Shown: positions 1-8,533 of the stretch, piece by piece
Layout of the letters: the number at the start of each line of letters is the position of its first letter
How positions within the stretch are numbered: the stretch's first letter is position 1
From: Yoonia ponticola
GTDB lineage: Bacteria; Pseudomonadota; Alphaproteobacteria; Rhodobacterales; Rhodobacteraceae
Direction: 5' to 3'
Length of the DNA stretch: 64,000 nucleotides
Assembly: GCF_014199395.1 (NCBI RefSeq)
Contig: NZ_JACIJM010000001.1
Span: 62,001 to 126,000, forward strand
Position numbers and translations under genes: made by a program
Notes under the pieces: model-generated
Seen by the model: the letters and a program-made list of their open reading frames with translations, nothing else
The model's database searches: none
What the model was told of the DNA's origin: nothing

Positions 1-1
1 C

Positions 2-451
2 GTGGTCGCCGCAATCATCGGCGGCTGGTGGGGCGTATTCCTCTTTCTAACCCAAGCATTTTGGGCCGTCTTTCAGCTTGAATTAGTGAACTACGTTGAA
101 CACTACGGACTGACCCGAAAACACCTAGGCGACGGGAAATATGAACACGTCCTGCCGCGCCATTCATGGAACGCGGCGCACAAGGCGTCCAACTGGTTAC
201 TGATCAATCTACAGCGGCATTCTGACCATCATTACAAGCCTAACCGCCGCTTTCCGCTACTGCAAAATTACGACGACGATGACGCGCCGCAACTGCCATA
301 TGGTTATCCACTGATGACAATGTTCGCTTTGTCACCCCGTATTTGGCGGCGCATCATGAACCCGCGCGTTTTGGCGTGGCGTGCGAAATATTACCCCGAA
401 ATCGAGGATTGGTTGCCGTATAAGCAGGGCACAAATCCGCTGCCGCGGTAA
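2..451 (+). CDS. alkB: Alkane 1-monooxygenase, C-terminal part (5' end outside window)
   Basis: These are the last 149 residues of an inner-membrane di-iron hydroxylase that oxidises the terminal carbon of n-alkanes with electrons from rubredoxin. The frame is already open at the left edge, so the start and the first histidine boxes lie outside; the GTG at base 2 is not a real start. Visible in sequence are NYVEHYGL at residues 30-37 and the histidine box LQRHSDHH at 70-77, both characteristic of AlkB rather than of fatty-acid desaturases. One hydrophobic stretch precedes them, and the tail after residue 110 is hydrophilic, as expected for the cytoplasmic C-terminus. It converges on ccrM. Family assignment is firm; the substrate chain length cannot be read from the sequence. 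Confidence 0.9.
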   Translation: MVAAIIGGWWGVFLFLTQAFWAVFQLELVNYVEHYGLTRKHLGDGKYEHVLPRHSWNAAHKASNWLLINLQRHSDHHYKPNRRFPLLQNYDDDDAPQLPYGYPLMTMFALSPRIWRRIMNPRVLAWRAKYYPEIEDWLPYKQGTNPLPR

Positions 452-466
452 AAACGGTCAAAAAAA

Positions 467-487
467 ACCCCGCCACAAGGGCGGGGT
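467..487 (-). terminator. Intrinsic terminator of ccrM
   Basis: An 8-bp GC-rich inverted repeat (arms 467-474 and 480-487, 5-base loop) is followed on the minus strand by an uninterrupted run of T. It lies 71 bases past the ccrM stop. The plus-strand side has no T run, so it fits ccrM better than alkB. Confidence 0.8.
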
Positions 488-557
488 GAAGTTCGTGCAA
501 GTGGTTCTTCCCCTTGCAGGGAAGGCGGGCCACTCGCACCGGCGGTATTCGTAAAAT

Positions 558-1691
<1,134 letters not shown>

Positions 1692-1735
1692 TCAGACCTG
1701 GCGAATTTGTTCCGCTCGTTGGTTGAGTTCACAAT

Positions 1736-1751
1736 GATTCACAGATGATTC
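1736..1751. promoter_or_regulatory. Two GANTC methylation sites upstream of ccrM
   Basis: GATTC occurs at 1736-1740 and again at 1747-1751, 11 bp apart, 54-69 bases upstream of the ccrM start. GANTC is the CcrM target, and methylation-sensitive GANTC pairs in the ccrM promoter are known from Caulobacter. The sites are seen directly; a regulatory role here is inferred. Confidence 0.55.
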
Positions 1752-1780
1752 CCTGTAAATATCTTTAAAAAATTGTCTTT

Positions 1781-2410
1781 TTATTTTTCTTCTTGCCACA
1801 AGATATTGTGTACCGGAGCGAAAGTGCGACGATGATGTAGGGTGACACCGTGGCTTTTTAGTCCCGCTTTGTGTTCTTTGGTGGGGTAACCTTGGTTTGT
1901 TGCCCAGCCATAGCCGGGGTGCTGTTGCGAAAGAGACAACATAAGACGGTCGCGCCACACTTTGGCCACAATCGAGGCCGCCGCGATGCTAAGTGATCGC
2001 GTATCCCCTTTAATTAAGGTGCCTGACGGTATGTTCAGGCCACGCGGCACCGCATTGCCATCAATCAGCACAAAATCAGCGGGTTGCGACAGGCCCGACA
2101 CGGCGCGAACCATCGCCAGATGGGACGCCTGTAAAATGTTAATTTCTTCGATCTCGCGCACAGTTGCTTCTGCGATCGACACGTCAGCGACCTCGTGCAG
2201 GATGTCGTAAAGCGCTTCGCGTTTTTTCGCGGACATCTGTTTGCTGTCGTTTAATCCGTCGGGAATGTTGGCGGGGTCCAAAACAACCGCCGCCGCGACC
2301 ACAGGCCCAGCTAGCGGTCCGCGCCCAACTTCATCGACACCCGCGATTCGCGCATAGCCGCTGTTGATCGCGTCGTCTTCATATTCAAAGGTGGGAATCG
2401 TCTTAACCAT
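1781..2410 (-). CDS. rnhB: Ribonuclease HII
   Basis: RNase HII removes single ribonucleotides and RNA:DNA hybrids from the chromosome. The 209-residue length is normal. The signature GVDEVGRGPLAG sits at residues 24-35 and supplies the first two acidic metal ligands; LNDSK and LIDGN further on carry the remaining acidic residues, and the central KGD segment is also present. It lies directly upstream of ccrM on the same strand. An rnhB-ccrM neighbourhood is common in Rhodobacterales and Caulobacterales. The GANTC pair between them suggests ccrM has its own promoter in addition to any read-through. Confidence 0.95.
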   Translation of the reverse strand: MVKTIPTFEYEDDAINSGYARIAGVDEVGRGPLAGPVVAAAVVLDPANIPDGLNDSKQMSAKKREALYDILHEVADVSIAEATVREIEEINILQASHLAMVRAVSGLSQPADFVLIDGNAVPRGLNIPSGTLIKGDTRSLSIAAASIVAKVWRDRLMLSLSQQHPGYGWATNQGYPTKEHKAGLKSHGVTLHHRRTFAPVHNILWQEEK

Positions 2411-2452
2411 AAGGGTTCAGACCAGAGCGCAGTCAGCCATTCAACCCTAAAA

Positions 2453-2485
2453 TGGGGCAAGAGATCGTCCAAGGCCCTTGCCCCA
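2453..2485 (-). terminator. Intrinsic terminator of the 2538-3014 gene
   Basis: A perfect 9-bp inverted repeat (arms 2453-2461 and 2477-2485, 15-base loop) is followed on the minus strand by TTTT. It lies 52 bases past the stop of the secreted hypothetical protein and in front of rnhB. Confidence 0.65.
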
Positions 2486-2537
2486 CAAGACGCGCGCGCC
2501 GACATGACCGTCCAGCACGCACATCTATCTCATGTAA

Positions 2538-3014
2538 CTACCAGCGTTGGTCAGACCGAAATCCGCGGTCACGCAAACAACTCGCCACGTAGCCCTGATT
2601 ATGTCCGTCACGCCCGCCAAGGTTCGTTAAGCATTGACGGGGCAGGGCGGCGTTGTCGTCGTAGCGTTGATCTAGGCAACGTTCGGTAAACACGGATTGC
2701 GTGCGACCGTTACCCAATTCAATCTGACGAAAGCATCGTGCAGGTAGTGGATCGGCGCGACGGGTATTGCGCGACTGTTGGGCTTGATCGCGTCGATGCG
2801 TCTGTTGAGGTTCGCCAAACCGTGGGGCGTGTTGCACCTCGACGACCTGTGGTTCGACATTCTGATTATGTTTCATCGCCAAGCCAAACGCGCCAACGGC
2901 AAGCAGCCCAAGCATGGCTTTGTTCAGCCCGTCATTGGTGTCCGCTTGTACCGGTGCGACGGTTCCAAGGATCAGGGAAAAGGCAGTCAGGCCAACAGTC
3001 AGTGTTTTACGCAT
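2538..3014 (-). CDS. Secreted hypothetical protein with four-cysteine tail
   Basis: I do not recognise a named family. The 158-residue product starts with a clear Sec signal peptide (residues 1-24, ending in VQA), then a short hydrophobic glycine/alanine stretch, a Gln/Arg-rich linker (about 60-85), and a C-terminal region of about 65 residues with four evenly spread cysteines (CFRQI, ERCLD, RQCLT, ASCLR), probably two disulphides in the periplasm. It is divergent from the secreted protein at 3163, and the 148-base gap must hold both promoters. A terminator-like hairpin follows it. It could be an envelope protein or a small inhibitor; nothing shows which. Confidence 0.7.
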   Translation of the reverse strand: MRKTLTVGLTAFSLILGTVAPVQADTNDGLNKAMLGLLAVGAFGLAMKHNQNVEPQVVEVQHAPRFGEPQQTHRRDQAQQSRNTRRADPLPARCFRQIELGNGRTQSVFTERCLDQRYDDNAALPRQCLTNLGGRDGHNQGYVASCLRDRGFRSDQRW

Positions 3015-3162
3015 ATCGGTTTATCCTTTGTTGCGATGCGGGATGCAGCAAACTTGGCCGCGTCACCTATGTTCAACAATATCGGGGGATGGTTATGCGA
3101 TACCAAGCGGGGTAACGTGGCGCGATATTGGATAACACGCAGGATAAGGGCATAGATCAGGC

Positions 3163-3444
3163 ATGAAGACCTTTCTTTATTCCATACTGGCTACGGTCAT
3201 GCTGGCGGGGGCTGCGAATGCGGCCTGCTACGCTGACTATAAAGCAAAACAGGACAACCCCTTGCGGCTACATTACGGCGTAGCTGCGGTGCGGGGCGAT
3301 TGTTCTGTTGGTAATGCAGCCTCACAACTGTCTGGACGTTTATCGTCTGGCGGCTGGGAATTGCTGAATATACTGAGCGTGTTTGAAGACGCGCAGTTGG
3401 ATGACAAGAAGGATAGCGCCGGTGAATACTTCCTCCGCTTCTGA
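3163..3444 (+). CDS. Small secreted two-cysteine protein
   Basis: This 93-residue protein has a strong signal peptide (residues 1-20, cleavage after ANA) and a mature part of about 73 residues with two cysteines (about 22 and 47), compatible with one disulphide. No catalytic motif is visible. Its last 23 bases overlap the start of the membrane-bound winged-helix protein, so the two are translationally coupled and probably work together. A role as a periplasmic ligand or modulator of that regulator is inference. Similar short secreted proteins are common in Roseobacter genomes without known function. Confidence 0.7.
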   Translation: MKTFLYSILATVMLAGAANAACYADYKAKQDNPLRLHYGVAAVRGDCSVGNAASQLSGRLSSGGWELLNILSVFEDAQLDDKKDSAGEYFLRF

Positions 3445-4120
3445 GACCCGTGAAATTAGCAGCCGATTGGTTATCGCAGGCATTGTCGGAATCGTCGTGA
3501 TTTTGGCGGTGGCGGCTGTTTTGTTGTTCATCAACTTGCCCGATGCAAACGCCTTCAATTCTCAGGTTGAGCGGCTGTTCATTGAAAACGACACGCTGAC
3601 GGGCAACGCCGAGATCAAACTGCTCGAAATTCTTGCCCAAACAGGGACCAATTTTGCGGACACGCTGTCGTCTTACCGCTTTGTTATCTTTGTGCTGCTG
3701 ATGTTCTCGACTGCGTTGCTTGTGGCAGCAGTGGCGTTCCTCGTGCTGCTCATCGCTTTGAACCGCCGCATGGGACGGATCGTGCGGGCGGGGATCGAAG
3801 TGAACTCGCTTCAGATCAATCGCGCCGAAAAAGCAGTCTACCTAAACGATTTTGCCTTCAAGCTGACCGATGCCGCGATCGAAACACTCTCAGTCCTCGC
3901 CGAAGCCCGCATGGACGACGAAGTTCTGTCAGGTGCTGAAATCGAAGGCGTGATCTCTGGCCGCGACGCATCCGACTGCGACGAAGCGGCAGGTGCGACG
4001 CGGATCAAACGCTTGCGCGACACCTTGGGCAACCAGATGATCAGCGAACTGTTGGTCAAAAATATCGCGCGCAAAGGCTATATGCTGGCGATTGATAAAG
4101 ACGTCATTCGGATGACCTAA
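3422..4120 (+). CDS. Two-helix membrane protein with C-terminal OmpR-like winged helix
   Basis: I place the start at GTG 3422, inside the end of the preceding gene, because AAGGA lies about nine bases upstream; this gives 232 residues. Order: short cytoplasmic tail, transmembrane helix about 17-38, a periplasmic loop of about 45 residues, second helix about 86-113, then a cytoplasmic domain 128-225. That domain follows the OmpR effector pattern: beta strands ending in LNDFAFKLTDA, a RIKRLRDTLG recognition-helix region, and a final KGYML wing. No receiver domain is present. This would be a one-component membrane-anchored regulator with the DNA-binding domain at the C-terminus, the reverse of ToxR/CadC. 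The fold is inferred from the pattern only. Confidence 0.65.
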   Translation: MNTSSASETREISSRLVIAGIVGIVVILAVAAVLLFINLPDANAFNSQVERLFIENDTLTGNAEIKLLEILAQTGTNFADTLSSYRFVIFVLLMFSTALLVAAVAFLVLLIALNRRMGRIVRAGIEVNSLQINRAEKAVYLNDFAFKLTDAAIETLSVLAEARMDDEVLSGAEIEGVISGRDASDCDEAAGATRIKRLRDTLGNQMISELLVKNIARKGYMLAIDKDVIRMT

Positions 4121-4193
4121 AACAGCGCGTTTTTTGCGCCGGAAAACACGCGAGACGGCGTATAACGGATAGACCCAGCCAAAAGGACCTATC

Positions 4194-4835
4194 ATGCACC
4201 GTCTCGTTTCCACCGTCGCGCTCTTGGCGCTTTTGCCCGCCGCGGTTTCCGCCGAACAATTCTCCGCTGATGTGTGGGCGGACAACTGGTTTGAAATGCG
4301 GATCAACGGAGAACAGGTCGCCGAAGATAGCGTCTCCATCACAACCGAACGGTCATTCAACGCGGAAAGCTTCACTTTCACCGCAGAGCGGCCTTTTGTT
4401 GTTGGCGTCGTCGCCAAAGATTTCAAGGAAAACGATACCGGTCTCGAATACATCGGCACAAGACGGCAGCAGATGGGCGATGGCGGTATCATCATGCAAA
4501 TCCTTGATGCCGACGGCGCACCCGTCGTGGTCAGCGATGCGGGCTGGCAATGCGAGGTCATTCACACAGCACCGCTCGACAAATCCTGCGAAAGCGAAGC
4601 CAATCCAGTTGCAGGTGAAGGTGCCTGCGGGTTTACCTTCACGGACGAACCAGCCGATTGGGACAGCGCAGATTTCGACGCATCCGAATGGCCGCAAGCA
4701 GACGTCTACACCGAAGCCGACGTATCGCCAAAAGACGGCTACGACGACGTCAATTGGGCCGACACAGCAAAACTGATCTGGGGCCCCGACCTAGAACAAA
4801 GCAACACGGTCCTGTGCCGTGTAACGGTCGAGTAG
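4194..4835 (+). CDS. Secreted hypothetical protein, possible jelly-roll fold
   Basis: The 213-residue product has a signal peptide (1-20, cleavage after VSA) and four cysteines in the mature part. Segments such as DNWFEMRINGE early and FDASEWPQA late resemble beta-sandwich carbohydrate-binding modules in which a Trp/Glu face and a late W-P motif recur; that likeness is weak inference. It is followed after 11 bases by the YHYH-domain gene in the same orientation, so the pair is likely co-transcribed and both act outside the cytoplasm. The enzyme or ligand is unknown. Confidence 0.65.
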   Translation: MHRLVSTVALLALLPAAVSAEQFSADVWADNWFEMRINGEQVAEDSVSITTERSFNAESFTFTAERPFVVGVVAKDFKENDTGLEYIGTRRQQMGDGGIIMQILDADGAPVVVSDAGWQCEVIHTAPLDKSCESEANPVAGEGACGFTFTDEPADWDSADFDASEWPQADVYTEADVSPKDGYDDVNWADTAKLIWGPDLEQSNTVLCRVTVE

Positions 4836-4846
4836 GGGGTATCGAT

Positions 4847-5827
4847 ATGCGTCGTCTCATTTCAGCCCCTTGGTTTTACACACTAATTGCAGCCATCATC
4901 GTGTCATACGCGGGCGCGACCAGTTCCCACGCACACGAAGATCACTGCGCTGCCGTCGCGTCGTCTGTCGAAGAAGCCGGTTTCAGCGACAGCGTCACGG
5001 TGACCTGCACCGAAACTGACGCGATCATTCAATCGCTTACCTATCCGGATCACGAGTTGATGACGGGCATCACCGGAACCAACGAACAAGTGCCCGTTCC
5101 GGCAGATTACGCCGCGCCGATCAATCTGACGCCAACGCTAGGCGGCACACCTTTGACACGTGATGCGGCGCTGGGCGTCGCCGTGAATGGCGTGCCGATT
5201 TATGACTACACTGGCGGCGGCGAGATGTCTCAGGCTGACCTCGCTCACCATCAGGCGCAACACGATACGCTGCAGACGGGGCAGTTGGATGTCTGCGGCG
5301 GTCATGCTGGGCGGGGTGATGATTACCATTATCACGTCGCGCCTACTTGTATGATGGAGGCAATGGATAACGCAGACGAGAATCCGATCATCGGCTGGGC
5401 GTTTGATGGCTTCCCGATTTACGGGGATGCAAATCCTGACGGCACTCCGATCGCGGCTGATACGCTAGATGTCTGTAATGGTCAGTTGGACGAAGAATTC
5501 GGATATCGCTATCACACCTCGCCGGATGCGCCTTATATTGTGCAATGTTTGATGGGTGAGATCGCTAATTTTGATTCTCTACCACGTGTGCGCCCTCTAG
5601 AGGCCGAAGCTGGCGGTGGTGCCGCACCCGGAACACCCCCACGCGGCGGCGTCGAAAATCTTGTGTTCTCGCAAGGCAATGATGGGACGCGCAGTATGGA
5701 TTACACCTATCAAGGCGACGACTACTTCATTCGCTACAAACCGTCCGAAACATCTGATTGTTACGACTACACCACGCAGACCGTGACGAATGATGGTGCG
5801 CTGCACACAGGCACCTACTGCCGATAA
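4847..5827 (+). CDS. Secreted YHYH-domain protein
   Basis: The start is ATG 4847, just after an AGGGGGTATC stretch; this gives 326 residues with an N-terminal signal or anchor segment (about 9-31). The domain centre is DDYHYH at about residues 157-162, followed by an IIGWAFDGFPIYG stretch, the two hallmarks of the YHYH family found in secreted proteins of marine and predatory bacteria. The histidine and acidic clusters suggest metal binding, but the biochemical function of the family is not established. A glycine/proline linker (about 262-275) separates a second small domain of about 50 residues with two cysteines. The gene ends at a strong bidirectional terminator shared with rpsO. Confidence 0.8.
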   Translation: MRRLISAPWFYTLIAAIIVSYAGATSSHAHEDHCAAVASSVEEAGFSDSVTVTCTETDAIIQSLTYPDHELMTGITGTNEQVPVPADYAAPINLTPTLGGTPLTRDAALGVAVNGVPIYDYTGGGEMSQADLAHHQAQHDTLQTGQLDVCGGHAGRGDDYHYHVAPTCMMEAMDNADENPIIGWAFDGFPIYGDANPDGTPIAADTLDVCNGQLDEEFGYRYHTSPDAPYIVQCLMGEIANFDSLPRVRPLEAEAGGGAAPGTPPRGGVENLVFSQGNDGTRSMDYTYQGDDYFIRYKPSETSDCYDYTTQTVTNDGALHTGTYCR

Positions 5828-5838
5828 TCTAAAAACAA

Positions 5839-5866
5839 AAAAGCCCGCCAAAACTGGCGGGCTTTT
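5839..5866. terminator. Bidirectional terminator between the YHYH gene and rpsO
   Basis: A 12-bp perfect stem (5839-5850 with 5855-5866) around the loop AAAC has A-rich and T-rich flanks on its two sides, so it can end transcription from both convergent genes. Confidence 0.9.
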
Positions 5867-5891
5867 CCGTATCTGTGGTGCTGCGGCTAAA

Positions 5892-6161
5892 TTAGCGGCG
5901 CAGGCCAAGACGTTTGATCAGGGCCTGGTAACGGTCCTCATCTTTGCCACGTGTGTAGTCCAGCAGCTTCCGGCGCAGAGCAACCATTTTCAGCAGACCA
6001 CGGCGACCGTGGTTGTCTTTTTTGTGGGTCTTGAAGTGCTCTGTCAAAGTTGCGATGCGCGACGAAAGAATCGCGACCTGAACTTCTGGGGAGCCTGTAT
6101 CGCCTTCTTTGGTGGCGAAATCTTTCATGATCCGTGCTTTGTCTTCTGCAGTAATCGACAT
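5892..6161 (-). CDS. rpsO: 30S ribosomal protein S15
   Basis: S15 binds the central domain of 16S rRNA and starts platform assembly of the small subunit. The 89-residue length is exact for the family, and the protein carries the expected [17 protein letters not shown] and [17 protein letters not shown] segments and ends in LGLRR. It stands alone here, with its own upstream gap of about 130 bases; pnp, its usual partner, is not in the window. In many bacteria S15 represses its own mRNA, but no recognisable leader pseudoknot was worked out. Confidence 0.98.
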   Translation of the reverse strand: MSITAEDKARIMKDFATKEGDTGSPEVQVAILSSRIATLTEHFKTHKKDNHGRRGLLKMVALRRKLLDYTRGKDEDRYQALIKRLGLRR

Positions 6162-6294
6162 CGGGGTCTCCTTGTCTAAAGGGTGAATGGCGCAATCCGG
6201 GATGTCGTCCAGAAAAGCCCGTGGAGTATCCGCACAGGGGATTCCCTATGTGGATGGGTGCGTTTAGGCGGGAATTGTCAAAAAGAAAAGGTTT

Positions 6295-7155
6295 TTATGC
6301 CGCAACCAGCGCAATTCGGTCCAGATCAATAGAGGTGATATTGGCAAAGCCCGCAACGAAATCCCCATCAGCATATAGGGCCAGCCCGTTCTCGGTTTCG
6401 GTTGTTGTCAGTTCTGGTATCGGACCTTCAGCGTCATAGACGACTTCGATGATATCCTCGTCTGGATCGTAGTCCTCGATATACGCCCCATCTTCTGCGT
6501 CGGCATCTAGCGCAAAGGTATCCGCACCCGCGCCACCATGCGCGGTATCGCCTGCGCCGCTACGGATAATGTCATCGCCGCGACCACCGTTCAAATAATC
6601 ACCTTCAGCATCGTCATTTCCGATGAGCACGTCATTCCCGGCACCGCCATTCAACAGGTCTTGCCCGTTACCACCGGATAGTACGTCATCGCCAAACGAC
6701 CCCAGCAACGTATCATCGCCGTCGCCACCAAATAGCGTGTCATCGCCGCTACCGCCGATCAATTCGTCGTCGTGGTCGCCACCATCAAGCGTATCGTCAC
6801 CGACATCACCAAAAAGGGTATCTTTTGCATTGCCGCCAAAAAGCGTGTCGTGCCCGTCGTGGCCGTGCAACGTGTCTTCGCCGTCTTCCCCCGCGATAAC
6901 ATCGTCACCTTCGGTGCCGACCAGAAGATCAGCGCGGATTGTGCCGGTAATGGTCTCGTCCGACTGCCCTTGCCCGACGCTGTTGAGCGTATCACCCGAT
7001 GTAAACGACTCTTGCAGGGGAGTAGATGTGGTCGCGTCGTTATCGTCGTTCAAGCTATCAGCAGCAGCCTCGGTGTCGGGTTCCGCGTCAGCACCTGCGT
7101 CCGTGATCAAGACAGACGCAACCGCGACACCAAAAAGAGCAATAATAGCGAGCAT
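6295..7155 (-). CDS. Membrane-anchored RTX calcium-binding repeat protein
   Basis: The 286-residue protein begins with a hydrophobic segment (residues 1-19), then an acidic linker, and from about 85 to 210 carries a run of GGxGxD-type nonapeptides such as GGSGDDTLF and GGAGNDVL that form a calcium-filled parallel beta-roll. A 75-residue acidic C-terminal part follows. Typical RTX exoproteins lack an N-terminal hydrophobic signal and use a type I C-terminal signal, so the N-terminal helix is unusual and suggests an anchored or Sec-exported form. GGCAGGAAG precedes the ATG. No type I secretion genes are adjacent. Function unknown; calcium binding is well supported by the repeat. Confidence 0.85.
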   Translation of the reverse strand: MLAIIALFGVAVASVLITDAGADAEPDTEAAADSLNDDNDATTSTPLQESFTSGDTLNSVGQGQSDETITGTIRADLLVGTEGDDVIAGEDGEDTLHGHDGHDTLFGGNAKDTLFGDVGDDTLDGGDHDDELIGGSGDDTLFGGDGDDTLLGSFGDDVLSGGNGQDLLNGGAGNDVLIGNDDAEGDYLNGGRGDDIIRSGAGDTAHGGAGADTFALDADAEDGAYIEDYDPDEDIIEVVYDAEGPIPELTTTETENGLALYADGDFVAGFANITSIDLDRIALVAA

Positions 7156-7244
7156 GTAACTTCCTGCCTCAACTGAACCGCCCCCGACCCAAATCTACTG
7201 ATCACCCTTATCAAGGCTGAAAGTGTGAGTCTGGAACAAAAGTA

Positions 7245-7260
7245 ACTGTTGGTTAACAGT
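7245..7260 (-). terminator. Weak hairpin after the DUF1643 gene
   Basis: A 6-bp inverted repeat with a 4-base loop lies four bases past the DUF1643 stop and is followed on the minus strand by a short T-rich stretch. It could be a weak terminator before the RTX gene. Confidence 0.3.
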
Positions 7261-7263
7261 AGG

Positions 7264-7773
7264 TTACAAAACCCAAGGGGTCGGTTGCGCACTGTACGGC
7301 AGATAAAGCGGGTGACGCGGATGGCCTGCTTTGGTCAATCCAAGCGCGTGAAGTTCGCAATTGTACTTCTGAAACAACGCGATGACCTGTTCGTTTCGCC
7401 CTAAATGCACGCCATGAACACCCCAAGCGGCGATGGTCGTGTCCGCCCATTGCGCCCCGTCGATCAGCGTTTGATCATTATCCGAACCATTTGGTTCAAA
7501 ATGTTTACGCATGAGCGCAGGATCGGTTTCGCGCAACGCAAACAAGTTAGTCACGCGAAAGGCGCCAAATCCAAGCGCACGCGCGCGATTTTCGCAGCGG
7601 CCAACAGTCGGGTCATTATGGGCTTCTGTCGCTTTGGACGGGTTCAGCATCACAAACATCAACCGCTTGCCGTCCGTGTCCCACGTGCGGGTCAGCGCAT
7701 AGCGGTAGGTCTCGCAATCGGAGTAGGTCGCGAAGGATTGCGTCGCGCCGTCGTTGTGGTGTCGTGTGATCAT
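7264..7773 (-). CDS. DUF1643 domain protein
   Basis: The 169-residue protein matches the DUF1643 pattern: a FVMLNPSKA segment (about 40-48) followed by DPTVGRC and an RALGFGAFRVTNLFALR stretch. Members are small cytoplasmic proteins of unknown function, scattered in bacteria and sometimes near mobile or defence genes; here the neighbours are ordinary. No signal peptide or transmembrane helix is present. Confidence 0.85.
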   Translation of the reverse strand: MITRHHNDGATQSFATYSDCETYRYALTRTWDTDGKRLMFVMLNPSKATEAHNDPTVGRCENRARALGFGAFRVTNLFALRETDPALMRKHFEPNGSDNDQTLIDGAQWADTTIAAWGVHGVHLGRNEQVIALFQKYNCELHALGLTKAGHPRHPLYLPYSAQPTPWVL

Positions 7774-7855
7774 AACAGCGGTATCTGGCCGGATCGCTCA
7801 AATAGCAACAGGCCGCCTTTGATGAACAAAGACGACCTGACGAGGAGGGGTAGTT

Positions 7856-8332
7856 TTATTTCGCGTAGGATACCGCGACGCCGCGGGCTTCAAGCACCCA
7901 AGCAGCGACGACCGCGTAGACAATATGACCCCAAAGAGCGACCCAAGTGATGCCGCTAAAGCCAAGGAACGCAGGGTTTCCGGCAACCAGATGCGCCATC
8001 ACGTAAAGGGCGAAGACCCATAGAACCACGCCGTAAACCACGGCAGTGATGAGCCAGTGTAAATTCGGCAAGATCATCTTTTGCACCGGACGGGCAACCA
8101 GCAGATACCCAAGCACATAGAAAATCAGACCGGTAATCGTGTGCAACATGTGGGCCGTCCCTTTTGGCACGCTGCCGAAGACGGTGTTCAGTGTTTGCTG
8201 GGCAAGACCAACTGGGGCCATTTTGGCAAATCCGAACATCGGCGAAAGCCCTTGGCCGAAGGCGTCAAATGCGACGGTGGCTAAAGCGCCAGCAGCAAGT
8301 ACGGTGAAGGCGGTTTGTTTGGTGTCGGTCAT
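7856..8332 (-). CDS. Four-helix inner-membrane protein, unknown function
   Basis: I prefer the ATG at 8332 (158 residues, MTDTK start) over the upstream ATG at 8377 because the earlier 15 residues are polar and not conserved-looking; neither has a strong ribosome site. Four hydrophobic helices are visible at about 6-27, 57-80, 88-113 and 118-146, with short loops. Several histidines lie in or near the helices (57, 60, 89, 133), which could bind a cofactor, but no family is recognised. An inverted repeat lies just upstream. Confidence 0.65.
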   Translation of the reverse strand: MTDTKQTAFTVLAAGALATVAFDAFGQGLSPMFGFAKMAPVGLAQQTLNTVFGSVPKGTAHMLHTITGLIFYVLGYLLVARPVQKMILPNLHWLITAVVYGVVLWVFALYVMAHLVAGNPAFLGFSGITWVALWGHIVYAVVAAWVLEARGVAVSYAK

Positions 8333-8354
8333 GGCTGGAAGCTTTCGGTCAAAT

Positions 8355-8378
8355 GTTGTGTGTATCGTTGAACACAAC
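8355..8378. repeat. Inverted repeat upstream of the membrane-protein gene
   Basis: GTTGTGT at 8355-8361 and its perfect complement ACACAAC at 8372-8378 flank a 10-base spacer, 22-46 bases before the preferred start at 8332. It has the size of a dimeric repressor operator. The rest of the 8333-8533 gap shows nothing else I can name. Confidence 0.35.
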
Positions 8379-8533
8379 TTGCCGAATTCCGCCGGTCCTG
8401 TGCACCCCTATCACGTAGGGATGAACGGGGTGGGTGAAACTGTAACATTTCGTGAAACAATTGCGGGCCGCGTCGTCACGTGGACGTGAAGGCCGTGACA
8501 ATTTGTAACAATCGTCTTCGGAATCGCAGAACT

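Noticed and set aside
1741-1790. CtrA-like TTAA-N7-TTAA site before ccrM
   Set aside because: Only the first TTAA is found; the second half is TACA, too poor a match to claim.
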